Assembly: GCF_003990975.1 (NCBI RefSeq)
Contig: NZ_RZJR01000012.1
Location: 62,001-126,000 of the forward strand
DNA: 64,000 nucleotides
From: Cohnella sp. AR92
Lineage (GTDB): Bacteria; Bacillota; Bacilli; Paenibacillales; Paenibacillaceae
Direction: 5' to 3'
In this document: positions 33,616 to 44,200 of the stretch, one piece after another
How positions within the stretch are numbered: the stretch's first letter is position 1
Layout of the letters: each line of letters opens with the position of its first letter
Translations under genes and position numbers: made by a program
The notes under the pieces: generated by a model
The model's input: only the letters and a program-made list of their open reading frames with translations
What the model was told of the DNA's origin: nothing
Database searches by the model: none

Positions 33616-33638
33616 TGACCAAATGATTGAATTGGTCA
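33616..33638. promoter_or_regulatory. TetR operator within the YhgE promoter
   Basis: TGACCAA-N9-TTGGTCA, a fuller palindrome of the TGACC-N13-GGTCA type. It overlaps a TTGACC -35-like box at 33615-33620 and fills the spacer before a weak -10 (around 33637-33643), a position fit for repression. Confidence 0.72.
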
Positions 33639-33658
33639 TTTAGTTTTACGGGGAGAGG

Positions 33659-35791
33659 ATGTTGGAGATGGCAAGGAAAAAAGACCAGGAGATCGGGGTC
33701 GTAAGAGGAGAATTCAAGCGGCTTAAGAGCAGCAAGATGGCTATGTTGTCCATCGCGGGCCTTGCCGTAATCCCGCTGCTTTACAGCGGCATGCTGATCG
33801 GATCGTTCTGGGATCCTTACGGACGCCTTGGCGACATGCCGGTCGCCGTCGTCAACGAAGACAAGGGAGCCGTCATGGACGGCAAGAAGCTGCAGATCGG
33901 GGAGGATCTGGTTCGAGAGCTTCGGGACAACGACGATTTCGATTGGAAGACGGCGGACCGGGAGAAGGCGATGGACGGGCTGAAGGATCATAAGTACTCG
34001 CTCGTCTTCGTGATTCCGGAGGATTTCTCGGAGAAGGCGACGACGCTTAAGAATGAGTCGCCCCAGCCGGCCGAGCTCAGCTATTATGTCGATGACGGCT
34101 ACAATTACCTGACCTCGACGATCGGCTCGAAGGCGGCGGAGAGCCTCAAGGAGCAAGTGTCCCGCGAGGTCACCAAAGCCTATGCCGAGACGGTGTTCGC
34201 CTCCATCGGCGACGCGGCGAGCGGCTTCGGAGATGCGGCGGACGGCGCGGCCCAATTGGCCGACGGCGCGAAGTCCGCCGAGGAAGGCGCGCAGCGGCTT
34301 CGCGACAACCTCGCCAAGCTGACCGGCGGAGCGACCGATCTGAAGACCGGAGTCGCGAAGCTGGCGAACGGCTCGGATCAACTGCTAAGCGGAGTGAAGA
34401 AAGCGGACAACGGAAGCGCCTCGCTCTCGCAAGGCCTGGCGCAGCTGCAAGCGGGCGGCGGCCAGCTGGCGGCGGGAGCCGCCCAAGCGGCGACGGGTGC
34501 CGACAGCGTCGCGTCGGGAGCGAAGCAGCTGGCGGAGAGCGGCAAGGCGCTGGCCGACGGAGCGAGCGGCGCGAAGCAGGGCAGCGAGACGCTGGCCGGC
34601 GGCGCGAGCGAGCTGGCGGCGGGGCTGAAGCAATACGCGGCGGCGCATAGCGAGCTGGCGAACGACGAAGGGCTGCAGAAGCTGATCGCGGCGGCGGAAG
34701 CGGTCTCCGCGGGAGCCGATCAGCTCAAGCAAGGCGTGAGCGGCGTGGCTTCCGGCGCGGCCCAGTTGAATGCCGGCCAACAGAGCTTAGCGGAAGGCGC
34801 GGGCAAGCTGCAGTCGGGTATCGGAACGCTGGATTCGGGGCTTGCTAAGTTCAACGAGAAGCTATCGGAGGCCGCTTCCGGAGCTTCGGAGCTGTCCGGA
34901 GGCTTGAAGCAGGTGCTCTCCGGTACGGAATCGCTTAGGAACGGACTTCATCAAGCGGGCAGCGGCCTGATCACGGTAAGCGACGGCTCGTTCTCTCTGG
35001 CGGAGGGCTCCAAAGAGCTCGAGGCCGGAATCTCCAAGCTGGAGAACGGTTCGGCGGAATTGTCCGGCAAGCTCGGCGACGCATCGAAGGAAGCGTCCTC
35101 GATCGACGGGAACGAGAACCAGGCGGAGATGTTCGCAAGTCCGGTATCGCTCTCCGAGAACAAGCTGGCCGGCATCCCGAACTACGGAACGGGAATGGCG
35201 CCGTACTTCCTGTCTCTCGGCTTGTACGTGGGCGTTCTCATGTCCACCGTCATCCTCCCGTTGCGGGACGCGGCCGGGCGGGTCAGAAGCGGCTGGAGAT
35301 GGTATCTCTCCAAGCTCCTGCTATTCGCGCCTGTCGTCCTGCTCCAAGCGGCGCTGGTCGATACGGTCCTGATCCTCGGCGTCGGGCTCGACGTGCCGAA
35401 CGTGCCGCTCTTCTACGCGATAAGCGCGGTGATCGGACTGACCTTTATGGCGATCGTGCAGTTCTTCGTCACGCTGGCGGATACGGTCGGCCGGTTTATC
35501 GCCGTCGTTCTGCTGACGCTTCAGCTCGCGTCCAGCGAAGGTACGTATCCGGGCGTTCTGCTGCCGCACTGGCTGCAGAAGATCAGCGACTGGATGCCGA
35601 TGACCCACGCGATCAAGGCTCTGCGCCTCGCGTTGGCCGGAGGGAATGCATCGGCGATCGGAGAGCAGCTCCTGCTGCTGGCCGTTTACGCGGCGGTCTT
35701 CGTCGTTCTTGTGCTGCTTCTCTTCAAGTGGCGAAGCGGCAAAGCGGAGTCGTATCGGGCGGATTCCATCGACGCCCCCGCGCATGCCTGA
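33659..35791 (+). CDS. yhgE: YhgE/Pip-domain membrane protein
   Basis: A 710-residue membrane protein. One helix near residues 27-48 (IAGLAVIPLLYSGMLIGSFWDPYGR) is the conserved start of the YhgE/Pip family. A long extracellular stretch (about 170-490) holds repeated GA/L-rich units such as GAKQLAESGKALADGASGAK, typical of the family's YhgE helical repeats. The C-terminal part has five membrane segments of the ABC-2-like type. Relatives include phage-infection protein (Pip) and the ESX-linked EsaA. Its role here is unknown. It lies directly behind the TetR gene and shares its operator. ATG 33659 or 33668 may be the start. Confidence 0.88.
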   Translation: MLEMARKKDQEIGVVRGEFKRLKSSKMAMLSIAGLAVIPLLYSGMLIGSFWDPYGRLGDMPVAVVNEDKGAVMDGKKLQIGEDLVRELRDNDDFDWKTADREKAMDGLKDHKYSLVFVIPEDFSEKATTLKNESPQPAELSYYVDDGYNYLTSTIGSKAAESLKEQVSREVTKAYAETVFASIGDAASGFGDAADGAAQLADGAKSAEEGAQRLRDNLAKLTGGATDLKTGVAKLANGSDQLLSGVKKADNGSASLSQGLAQLQAGGGQLAAGAAQAATGADSVASGAKQLAESGKALADGASGAKQGSETLAGGASELAAGLKQYAAAHSELANDEGLQKLIAAAEAVSAGADQLKQGVSGVASGAAQLNAGQQSLAEGAGKLQSGIGTLDSGLAKFNEKLSEAASGASELSGGLKQVLSGTESLRNGLHQAGSGLITVSDGSFSLAEGSKELEAGISKLENGSAELSGKLGDASKEASSIDGNENQAEMFASPVSLSENKLAGIPNYGTGMAPYFLSLGLYVGVLMSTVILPLRDAAGRVRSGWRWYLSKLLLFAPVVLLQAALVDTVLILGVGLDVPNVPLFYAISAVIGLTFMAIVQFFVTLADTVGRFIAVVLLTLQLASSEGTYPGVLLPHWLQKISDWMPMTHAIKALRLALAGGNASAIGEQLLLLAVYAAVFVVLVLLLFKWRSGKAESYRADSIDAPAHA

Positions 35792-35811
35792 TCGGCTATA
35801 TGGAACAAGCG

Positions 35812-35848
35812 GCAACCCCCATGAGGCATTGGGCCTTATGGGGGTTGC
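35812..35848 (+). terminator. Hairpin after yhgE, possible terminator
   Basis: Eleven-base perfect arms GCAACCCCCAT / ATGGGGGTTGC with inner AGGC / GCCT pairing, 20 bp after the stop. There is no T-run, so termination is uncertain. The rest of the gap to 35982 has no feature I recognise other than the AGGAGG site of the next gene. Confidence 0.5.
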
Positions 35849-35982
35849 TGGCGTTAAATGAACATTTGTGTGACATTGGTCCTAATTCTGTTCATATTTC
35901 GCGGTTTTCCTTCATTTTCCGGGCTATTTTGCCGTTAAGAAGAGGTAGAGGTCTAAATACAGGACGATACCAGGAGGATTCA

Positions 35983-38900
35983 ATGAAGTTGAAGAGAAGA
36001 TCGAACCAATGGATATCGCTGATGTTGGCCGTGGTGCTGAGCGTAGTGTTCTCTGCGTCGGCCTATGGCGCATCTACCGCCACTTTGTCCAAGATTATCC
36101 TTTCCAACAACGAGATGACCCTGTCGGTTGGGGATTCCTACTCGCTAACCGCGACGGGACTCTACAGCGACAACTCGACGGCAAACCTGACGGTTTATTC
36201 CACTTGGAGCAGCTCGGATACGGCAGTCGCCTCCATATATAACGGCACGATTACGGCGAAGGCGGTCGGCACCGCTACGGTGTCCGCCACCTTCGACGGA
36301 GTGACGCAGACCGCTCAAGTGAAGGTCACGAAGAAGGTCAAGGCGCTGACGAAGGATACGCAGAGCCTCGATCTGCGCAAGGACGCGACCGCCACGATCA
36401 AGCTGACGGCGACCTACAGCGACAATACGACGGCCGACGTGACCGCGGAAGCCGACTGGACGTCGACGAACGATAACGTCGCGACCGTCGTGAACGGCAA
36501 AGTCACGGCGATCGGCGCCGGAACGGCGACGATTACCGCCGTTTACGGCGGCAAGACGGTGACCGTCGGCACGAAGGTCGAGGTTATCAGCCGCCTGGAA
36601 GCCAGCCAGAGCAAAGTGTCCATGCTGCTCGACGGAACCGCTCCGGAGATTACGCTGACGGCGACTTACGCCGATGGAACGACTTCCGACGTTACCTCCA
36701 AGGCAGTATGGTCGTCCAGCGACGAAGACATCGCTGCGGTGGTGAATGGTACGATCCGAGCTTACGGCGCCGGCACGGCCGTCCTGACGGCAACCTACGG
36801 CACGAAGAGCGCGAACATTACGGTGGACGTCGACAAGACCTCCATCCTGACGGTTGACGACGACAGCTTGTACCTGAGCGTCAAGGGAACGAAGCAGTTG
36901 AAGCTGACGGCAACGCTGGCGGCGGGCGGCAGCTCGGATGTCACGGGCAGCGCGGCCTGGAGCTCGAGCGATTCCTCGATCGTCTCCGTTGACGAAGGCT
37001 TGGTAACCGCCAATAAATCCGGCTCCGCCGTGATAACGGCAACCTACAACGACAAGTCGATCGCGATTGCGGTCGACGTCGATGTCGCCAAGTACCTGGA
37101 CGTAACGCCTTCGAAGCTTTCCCTGTCGGCTGGCGCCACCTCCAACCTGACGGTCAAAGCGACTTACGCGGACGGAACGATGGATAACGTCGAAGCTTCG
37201 GCGTCGTACGCTTCGAGCAACGAGAACGCGGCATTCGCCACCAAAGGCAAGGTAACGGCAACGAAGTCGGGCACCGCCGTCATCACCGTCTCCTACGGCG
37301 GCAAGACGGCCGACGTGACGGTCTACGTCGACGTTCCGAGCAGCCTGTCGACTTCCAAGAGCGAAGTCTACCTAGAGCCGAAGGAAACCTTCGCCGCGGA
37401 TGCGAAAGCCGTTTACGGGGATAACGCGCCGGAGAAGATCATTACCGGTTCGGCGACGTGGACGACAAGCGATTCTGCGGTTGCCACGGTTGACGCAGGC
37501 GTCATTACGGCGGTTGCGGCAGGCAACGCTACGATCACGGCGACTTATAACGGCAAGAGCGTATCGGTGACGGTCTACGTCTCTACCGCCAAGCGCATCG
37601 AGCTGGACAAGACGCAAGTGTCCGTCCTGCTGAAGGGTACCGATACGGTTACGCTGACCGCGACCTACGCGAACGGAGACCAGAAGCCGATCACGAACCT
37701 TGCGACTTGGACCTCCAGCAATGAGGACGTTGCCGACATTCAGAACGGCGTCATTACCGGATACAAGGCCGGAACGGCTACTTTGACGGCAACCTACGGT
37801 TCCAAGACCGCCAAGGTAACGGTCGATGTCGACGCGACTTCTATCCTGAAGGCAAACAGCACGAACGTGTTCTTGAAGAATGTCGGCGATACGTTCCCGG
37901 TAACGCTTAAAGCCGTTCTTGCGGTCGGCGGGGAATCCGACGTGACGGGCACGGCGGATTGGACGACGAGCAATTCGTCCGTCGTATCCGTTTCCGGCGG
38001 CGTTATCACCGCGCTGTCCACGGGGACGGCTACGGTAACCGGAACTTACAACGGCAAGTCGGTCAAGATCTCGGTCGATGTCGCTACCGCGAAGTACCTG
38101 GAGATCAGCGGCGACGAAGAGCTGGCGATGAGCGCCGGCGACGTCGATAGGCCGCTCACCCTGAAGGCGACCTTCGCGGACGGAACGGTCGGCGACGTAA
38201 CGGACCTGGCGACCTGGTCGTCCAGCAACGAAGATGTAGCCACGGTAACGAACGGCGTGATCTCCACTTACAAGATGGGCAAGGCAGTTATTAGCGGATC
38301 CTACGGCGGGAAGACGGCGAAGGTTACGGTGTATGTCGATATCCCTTCGAAGCTGACGACCGCCTCGAAGACGATTCGGGTAGACGTCGACAAAGAAGTA
38401 ACGGTAGATTTGACGGCTGTTCTCTCGACGGGGCCGAAGGACGTCCGCAAGGATGCGAAGTGGACCTCGTCCAATACGAAGATCGCGACCGTCGATAACG
38501 GCGTGATCACCGGGGTGGCGGAAGGCTCCGCGACGGTGAAGGCGGAATACGCCGATCTCTCCGTTACCTATACGGTCAAAGTCGGATTGATGGACGTCGT
38601 CGAAGTCGATACCCGCGTGCTCAGCCTCTCGGTCGGCGACGCGCAGCAGATCAGGCTGACGGCGGCAATTGACGATAGCAGCACCTCGAAAGATTACACG
38701 AACGAAGCAACCTGGAAGTCGAGCAAGCCTTCCGTCGCCGACGTCAAGAAAGGCCTCGTAACCGCCTATGCGAAGGGCAAAGCGACGATCACGGCAACCT
38801 ATGGCGGACAATCGGTGACGATCTCGGTTGACGTCGATCAGGTAACCCGCATCGAGATCTCGGAAGCAAGCCTGTCGCTGAAGTCCGGAGATAGCTCGGA

Positions 38901-39345
38901 GCTGAAGGCCGTCGCGGTGTTCAGCAACGGAAGCACGAAGGATATCACGGATCTGGACACCACGGAATGGAAGTCGAGCAACGTGAAGATCGCAACCGTG
39001 AAGAAGGGCAAGGTTACGGCCGTCGGCTACGGCAAGACTTCGATTAGCGTCAAGTATGCAGGCAAGACGGCGAAGGTAGCCATCGATGTCGATACGCTTA
39101 AATACCTTGAGACGGACTACGTGAACGTCACGATCGCCCAAGGAGCGACCTTCCAGCTGACGGCTACGGCGACTTATGCCGACCAGTCGGAACAGAACGT
39201 CAGCAAGCAGGCTCTCTGGACAACCTCCAAAGCAGCGGTCGCTACCGCCAAGGACGGCTTGATCAAGGCGAACGGCAAAGGCAAAGCCACGCTGACCGTC
39301 TCGTATGCTGGCAAGAAAGTAAAAGTGTACGTTACGGTCAAATAA
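35983..39345 (+). CDS. Secreted protein of 13 tandem Ig-like (Big_2) domains
   Basis: A 1120-residue exported protein. After a signal peptide (residues about 1-30, ending SASAYGA) it consists of 13 back-to-back Big_2 domains of about 83 residues, each with the pattern ATYADGT...DVT...ATWSSSNEDVATV.NGVITA...GTATITATYGGKT (shown in pieces, it varies). Domains 3-6 and 7-10 form a duplicated four-domain block. There is no SLH domain, LPXTG or lipobox, so how it stays on the cell is unclear. AGGAGG lies eight bases before ATG 35983; a longer frame starting in yhgE is spurious. An adhesin or matrix fibre is a reasonable inference. Confidence 0.88.
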   Translation: MKLKRRSNQWISLMLAVVLSVVFSASAYGASTATLSKIILSNNEMTLSVGDSYSLTATGLYSDNSTANLTVYSTWSSSDTAVASIYNGTITAKAVGTATVSATFDGVTQTAQVKVTKKVKALTKDTQSLDLRKDATATIKLTATYSDNTTADVTAEADWTSTNDNVATVVNGKVTAIGAGTATITAVYGGKTVTVGTKVEVISRLEASQSKVSMLLDGTAPEITLTATYADGTTSDVTSKAVWSSSDEDIAAVVNGTIRAYGAGTAVLTATYGTKSANITVDVDKTSILTVDDDSLYLSVKGTKQLKLTATLAAGGSSDVTGSAAWSSSDSSIVSVDEGLVTANKSGSAVITATYNDKSIAIAVDVDVAKYLDVTPSKLSLSAGATSNLTVKATYADGTMDNVEASASYASSNENAAFATKGKVTATKSGTAVITVSYGGKTADVTVYVDVPSSLSTSKSEVYLEPKETFAADAKAVYGDNAPEKIITGSATWTTSDSAVATVDAGVITAVAAGNATITATYNGKSVSVTVYVSTAKRIELDKTQVSVLLKGTDTVTLTATYANGDQKPITNLATWTSSNEDVADIQNGVITGYKAGTATLTATYGSKTAKVTVDVDATSILKANSTNVFLKNVGDTFPVTLKAVLAVGGESDVTGTADWTTSNSSVVSVSGGVITALSTGTATVTGTYNGKSVKISVDVATAKYLEISGDEELAMSAGDVDRPLTLKATFADGTVGDVTDLATWSSSNEDVATVTNGVISTYKMGKAVISGSYGGKTAKVTVYVDIPSKLTTASKTIRVDVDKEVTVDLTAVLSTGPKDVRKDAKWTSSNTKIATVDNGVITGVAEGSATVKAEYADLSVTYTVKVGLMDVVEVDTRVLSLSVGDAQQIRLTAAIDDSSTSKDYTNEATWKSSKPSVADVKKGLVTAYAKGKATITATYGGQSVTISVDVDQVTRIEISEASLSLKSGDSSELKAVAVFSNGSTKDITDLDTTEWKSSNVKIATVKKGKVTAVGYGKTSISVKYAGKTAKVAIDVDTLKYLETDYVNVTIAQGATFQLTATATYADQSEQNVSKQALWTTSKAAVATAKDGLIKANGKGKATLTVSYAGKKVKVYVTVK

Positions 39346-39363
39346 AGAAGGCAATACCGCAAA

Positions 39364-39413
39364 AACCAAGGGCTGCTTCGAAGGTCGGATGACCTGCGAA
39401 GCAGCCCTTGGTT
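39364..39413. terminator. Strong bidirectional terminator between Ig-protein and SGNH genes
   Basis: Seventeen-base arms (39364-39380 with 39397-39413), containing AAGGGCTGCTTCG / CGAAGCAGCCCTT, between two convergent genes. The A-run before it gives a T-tail for the minus-strand gene. Confidence 0.88.
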
Positions 39414-39455
39414 CATTCTGGGAGGATCGGATATTTCCGCCGGTAACAGGCGATA

Positions 39456-40793
39456 TTACGAATTAATAAAAGCGGTATTCAGATGAGAGCGATAGACCAC
39501 TTGATATTGCAGCCCCGTCGCGATGGCGGCCAGCGGAACATACGTCTTGCTGACGCTCCCGACTTGCTGGGCATAGGCGGGAACCGCCAACGCTTTGGCG
39601 GCGCCGTTGACCTTCATCGTCTTCGAGCCCAGCGTGATGGAGACGGTATTGGCTCCCTTGACGAATGTAGCGGTCTTCGTCTTGTTGTCCCATTTGACTT
39701 GCGCGCCGGTTGCGTCGGCCACGTCGGTCAGAGCGAGGAACGTCGTGCTGCTGCGAAGCATCGGCTGATTTGGCGTTGTCAGCGCTTGGCCATTGATATA
39801 GATGGCCGGCGCAACCGGTTGTCCGTTCTTCAGCTTATCCTTGGCAGGAATGCGGGTGTACGATTGCCAGATGGCGTCCGAGAATTGCTCGGCAATGGCC
39901 GCATACCCCTGTTGATTCGGATGAACGTCCTTATCGTAGAAAATATGGGTCAGCGACATCTCCTTGCCGGCAAACAAAGAGCGGATAGGTACGACATCGA
40001 CGGCGATGCCCTCGTCGTCAAGCTCCTTCGCCAGTTGGTCCAATCGATCCGCCAAGTTGTCCGTCACCTTGATGAATTGGTCATAGAGCGCGGCGTCATA
40101 CTGAACGGGCATCGGCAGGTATTGATCGGTCAGCTTGATCGTCGCTTGAGGTGCCAATTCATGGATGAGCTGGATCGCTTTTTTAACCTGGTCTGTATAA
40201 TTATTCAGTTTGCCGTCAATTTCTGCATTCAATTTAACAGCGGCGTCCTTGGGGTCGAGGTCAAGAAGGCTGCGTATGTAATCGAGGAAGTCGTTGCCGC
40301 CAATCGTCATGGCTACCAGATTCGAATCGGCGAGCGCGCTGTTCAGAGCGACGGTCTTGGCCCCGATCTCGTCCGCGAGGCCGATGATTCGATCGTCCGG
40401 GAATTTGGTGAAATCCTGGATTTGGCTGTGCGTTAGCTTCTTCTTATCCTTGGCGCCTTGCAGCAGATTCGTCAGTCCCTCGGAAGTCAGTCCGACGACC
40501 GCATAGTTGCTGAGCTCGGCCGGTCCATGAAGCAGCGCCTGCTCGTAGAGGCGATCCCCGTATCCATAGATGTCTGACCAGTCCTTTACGCCGGGCTCGT
40601 AGCCGACGCTGACGGAGTCGCCTAGAACGACGATTCGATAGGGTGAAGAGACGGACGTTTGAGTCTGGGTAGTTGTGGATTGTACGGTTCCAGCCGCATT
40701 TGCGGCAGGGATCCCGGCAGCTCCAACGGCGAAGGAAGAGATGGCGATTGCGCCCGCGAGCGCAGTAACGGATAGGGCTTTCAGCTTTTTCAA
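39456..40793 (-). CDS. Secreted SGNH/GDSL hydrolase with C-terminal copper-amine-oxidase-N-like domain
   Basis: A 445-residue exported esterase-type enzyme. The signal peptide is KKLKALSVTALAGAIAISSF... GDSL block I is VVLGDSVSVGYEPG with the catalytic Ser, block III TIGGNDF gives the oxyanion Gly/Asn, and block V DVHPNQQGY gives Asp and His. Residues about 345-445 form a copper-amine-oxidase N-terminal-like (stalk) domain (YINGQALTTPNQPML, VKWDNKTKTATFVKG), widely used by Paenibacillaceae as a wall or carbohydrate attachment module. The start is TTG 40793, eight bases after GGGAGGA; ATGs further upstream lack such a site and would spoil the signal peptide. An O-deacetylase of a surface glycan is possible. 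Confidence 0.82.
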   Translation of the reverse strand: MKKLKALSVTALAGAIAISSFAVGAAGIPAANAAGTVQSTTTQTQTSVSSPYRIVVLGDSVSVGYEPGVKDWSDIYGYGDRLYEQALLHGPAELSNYAVVGLTSEGLTNLLQGAKDKKKLTHSQIQDFTKFPDDRIIGLADEIGAKTVALNSALADSNLVAMTIGGNDFLDYIRSLLDLDPKDAAVKLNAEIDGKLNNYTDQVKKAIQLIHELAPQATIKLTDQYLPMPVQYDAALYDQFIKVTDNLADRLDQLAKELDDEGIAVDVVPIRSLFAGKEMSLTHIFYDKDVHPNQQGYAAIAEQFSDAIWQSYTRIPAKDKLKNGQPVAPAIYINGQALTTPNQPMLRSSTTFLALTDVADATGAQVKWDNKTKTATFVKGANTVSITLGSKTMKVNGAAKALAVPAYAQQVGSVSKTYVPLAAIATGLQYQVVYRSHLNTAFINS

Positions 40794-41028
40794 AGAATGA
40801 TTCCTCCCAATCGTTTGTCGAAAGTTCATGAACAATACCGCTTATCGGCTGCATAAAAATATTAAATTGCCATTCTTGACAGGGTGATGTTAAAATAATA
40901 TAACTACAAAATGAATAATTATAAGAAATAACGGGTTGTACGGCGAAATCGAACGCGGACGACAACGAATACGCCGCGTATCTGCGCCCGCTAAGCCGTT
41001 ATGTTTATTATAATTGACACGGGTTATC

Positions 41029-41072
41029 ATCGCCACAAGCGATTATTGAGGAGCCGCCTATCGCCACAAGCG
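41029..41072 (+). repeat. Direct repeat ATCGCCACAAGCG upstream of gltB
   Basis: Two identical 13-base copies at 41029-41041 and 41060-41072, starts 31 bp apart, about three helical turns. They lie in the 445-bp gap between the SGNH gene and gltB, which otherwise shows no gene and no promoter I can assign with confidence. Confidence 0.6.
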
Positions 41073-41238
41073 CTGGAGGTTGAATCAAGATCCTTTCTTC
41101 CGTCTACAAGCCCCCGGAGTGCCACTCCGTTTCATGCATTCGTTTTTGGTTACATGCAGGCTTGAAATGTCGACGACCAGTTACACTCTCGCTTCTAGAA
41201 GTTCCCTCCACACTTCCTTACAGAAAGGTTGCGTTTAG

Positions 41239-44200
41239 ATGAACCAATTCGTGAACGGGTTGCCTCCAAAGCAGGGACTCTATGATCCGCAATACGAGAA
41301 AGACGCCTGCGGCATGGGCTTCGTCGCCCATATCAAAGGGAACAAGTCCCATGAGATCGTCGAACAGGCGCTGTCGCTTCTTATTAATATGGAGCACCGC
41401 GGAGGTCAGGGAAGCGAACCGAACTCCGGGGACGGAGCCGGCATCCTGCTGCAGATTCCGCATGACTTTCTCGCGGAAGAAACCTCGAAGCTAGGGTTCA
41501 CCCTTCCGGAAGCCGGGAAGTATGCGGTCGGCCTGGTCTTCTTCACGCAGAATGAAGCTCAGCGCGCGAAGCATGAAGAGATGTTCGCCTCCATCGTGGA
41601 GGAAGAAGGACTTTCGCTGATCGGCTGGCGCACCGTGCCGACTCGCGACGACATGCTCGGCATCTCCGCGAAGCGCGTGAAGCCGTTCGTTCGCCAAGCT
41701 TTCATCTCTCGCTCGGAAGGGCTGCAAGACGACCTGGCATACGAGCGCAAGCTCTACGTCATCCGCAAGAGAGCGGAGAAGGCGATCCGCTATTCCGGCA
41801 TCGAAGGCGGAGAGTCGTTCTACTTCACCAGCTTGTCGAGCAAGAAGATCATTTACAAAGGGATGCTCACGACCGAGCAGGTCGGCCAGTTCTACCTGGA
41901 GCTGCACGATCCGCGCGTCGTAACGGCGATGGCGCTCGTTCACTCGCGCTTCTCGACCAACACGTTCCCGAGCTGGGAGCGCGCGCATCCGTTCCACTAT
42001 ATGATTCACAACGGCGAGATCAACACGCTGCGCGGCAACGAGAACTGGATGCATGCCCGCCAGACGCTGTTCGAAACCGAACTGTTCGGCGCGGACCTGG
42101 AGAAGGTAAAGCCGATCATCAACCATGACCTCTCCGACACCGGCAAGTTCGACAACACGTTCGAATTCCTGTATCTGGCCGGCCGTCCGCTCGCTCAAGT
42201 CGCCATGATGATGGTTCCTGAGCCTTGGCAGAACGACACCGAGATGGACGACGACAAGAAGGCGTTCTACGAATACCACAGCACGTTGATGGAGCCTTGG
42301 GACGGTCCCGCCGCTATGGGCTTCACCGACGGCGTTCAGATCGGCGCGATCCTGGACCGCAACGGCTTGCGTCCGGCGCGTTACTACGTGACGAAGGACG
42401 ATCTGATCATCATGGCTTCCGAGGCGGGCGTCATCGAGCTTCCTCCGGAGGACATCGTGCTGAAGGATCGCCTGCGCCCGGGCCGCATGCTTCTCGTCGA
42501 TACCAAGCAAGGCCGCATCGTCTCCGACGAAGAGCTGAAGAAAGCGATCGTTTCCGAGCATCCGTACCGCGAATGGCTGAACGATCATCTGATCGATCTG
42601 GAAGAGCTTCCGGAAGCTTCCGAGCTGCCGGTTCTGGATCACGATACGATCCAGCAGCGCCAGCAAGCGTTCGGCTACTCGTTCGAAGACGTTCGCAAGA
42701 TCATCGAGCCGATGGGCAAGAGCGGCGCCGAGCCGCTTGCATCGATGGGCTACGACGCTCCGCTCGCGGTGCTCTCCGAGCGTCCGCAGCGCTTGTTCAA
42801 CTACTTCAAGCAGCTGTTCGCGCAAGTAACGAACCCGCCGATCGACGCGATCCGCGAGGAGATCGTCACCTCGACCTATACGTCGATCGGTCCGGAGCGC
42901 AACCTGCTGAATCCGGAGCCGGAGAGCTGCCGCCACATCCGCCTGGCATCGCCGATCGTCTCCAACGAAGACTTCGCGAAGCTGCGCCACGTGCATCGTC
43001 CGGGCTTCAAGTCGATCACGCTGCCGATCTTCTTCGTCGCCAAGGATGGCGAGAATGGGCTCCGCGAAGCGATTCAGACCCTCTGCGAGGCGGCGGACCG
43101 CGTTATCTCGAAGGGACATAACATCCTGATCCTGTCGGACCGCGGCGTCGACGAAGAGAATGCGGCTATTCCTTCGCTGCTTGCCGTCTCGGCGCTGCAT
43201 CACCACCTGATCCGCCAAGGCACCCGGACGAAGGTCAGCCTTCTGCTGGAATCCGGCGAACCGCGCGAAGTGCATCACTTCGCCCTGCTGCTCGGCTACG
43301 GAGTCAGCGCGGTGAACCCGTACCTGGCGTTCGAGACGCTCGACGATCTGATTCGCCAAGGCCTGCTGAACAACGTCTCTCACGAGAAGGCCGTCAAGAA
43401 CTACCTGAAGGCCGCCAACAAGGGCGTCGTCAAGGTACTGTCGAAGATGGGGATCTCGACGATCCAATCGTATCGCGGCGCGCAGATCTTCGAAGCGATC
43501 GGCCTGAAGACGGACGTCATCGACCAGTACTTCACCTGGACGCCTTCGAGAATCGGCGGCATCGGCCTCGACGTGATCGCGGACGAGACGCTTAAGGCTC
43601 ACTATCGCGCATTCTCCATCCAAGAAGGCGCCGAGCGCGAGCTGGATTCCGGCGGCGATTACCAATGGCGCAAGGACGGGGAAGACCATCTGTTCAATCC
43701 GAAGACGATTCATACGCTTCAGATGGCGACCCGCAAGAACGATTACGATCTTTACAAGAAGTATTCGGCGCTCGTTCAAGGCGAATACGAAGAGATTCGC
43801 ACGCTGCGTTCCCTGTTCGACTTCAAGCTCGATCAGCCTCCGGTGCCGATCGAAGAGGTCGAGCCGGTCGAATCGATCTTCAAGCGCTTCAAGAGCGGCG
43901 CGATGTCGTTCGGTTCGATCAGCAAGGAAGCCCACGAATCGCTGGCAATCGCGATGAACCGCATCGGCGGCAAGTCGAACTCCGGCGAGGGCGGAGAAGA
44001 CCCGGCGCGCTTCGTTCCGGACGCCAACGGCGATTCCCGCCGCAGCGCGATCAAGCAAGTCGCTTCCGGCCGATTCGGCGTCACGAGCCACTACCTGGCG
44101 AACGCGGAAGAGATCCAGATCAAGATGGCGCAAGGCGCGAAGCCGGGCGAAGGCGGACAGCTGATGGGCCGCAAGGTGTATCCTTGGGTCGCCGAAGTTC

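Noticed and set aside
35299-35982. N-terminal extension of the Ig-like protein into yhgE
   Set aside because: The true start has a strong AGGAGG site and a signal peptide at 35983; the extension reads yhgE in the wrong frame.
40794-41238. T-box or riboswitch before gltB
   Set aside because: No T-box AGGGTGG-type motif and no known riboswitch core could be found.
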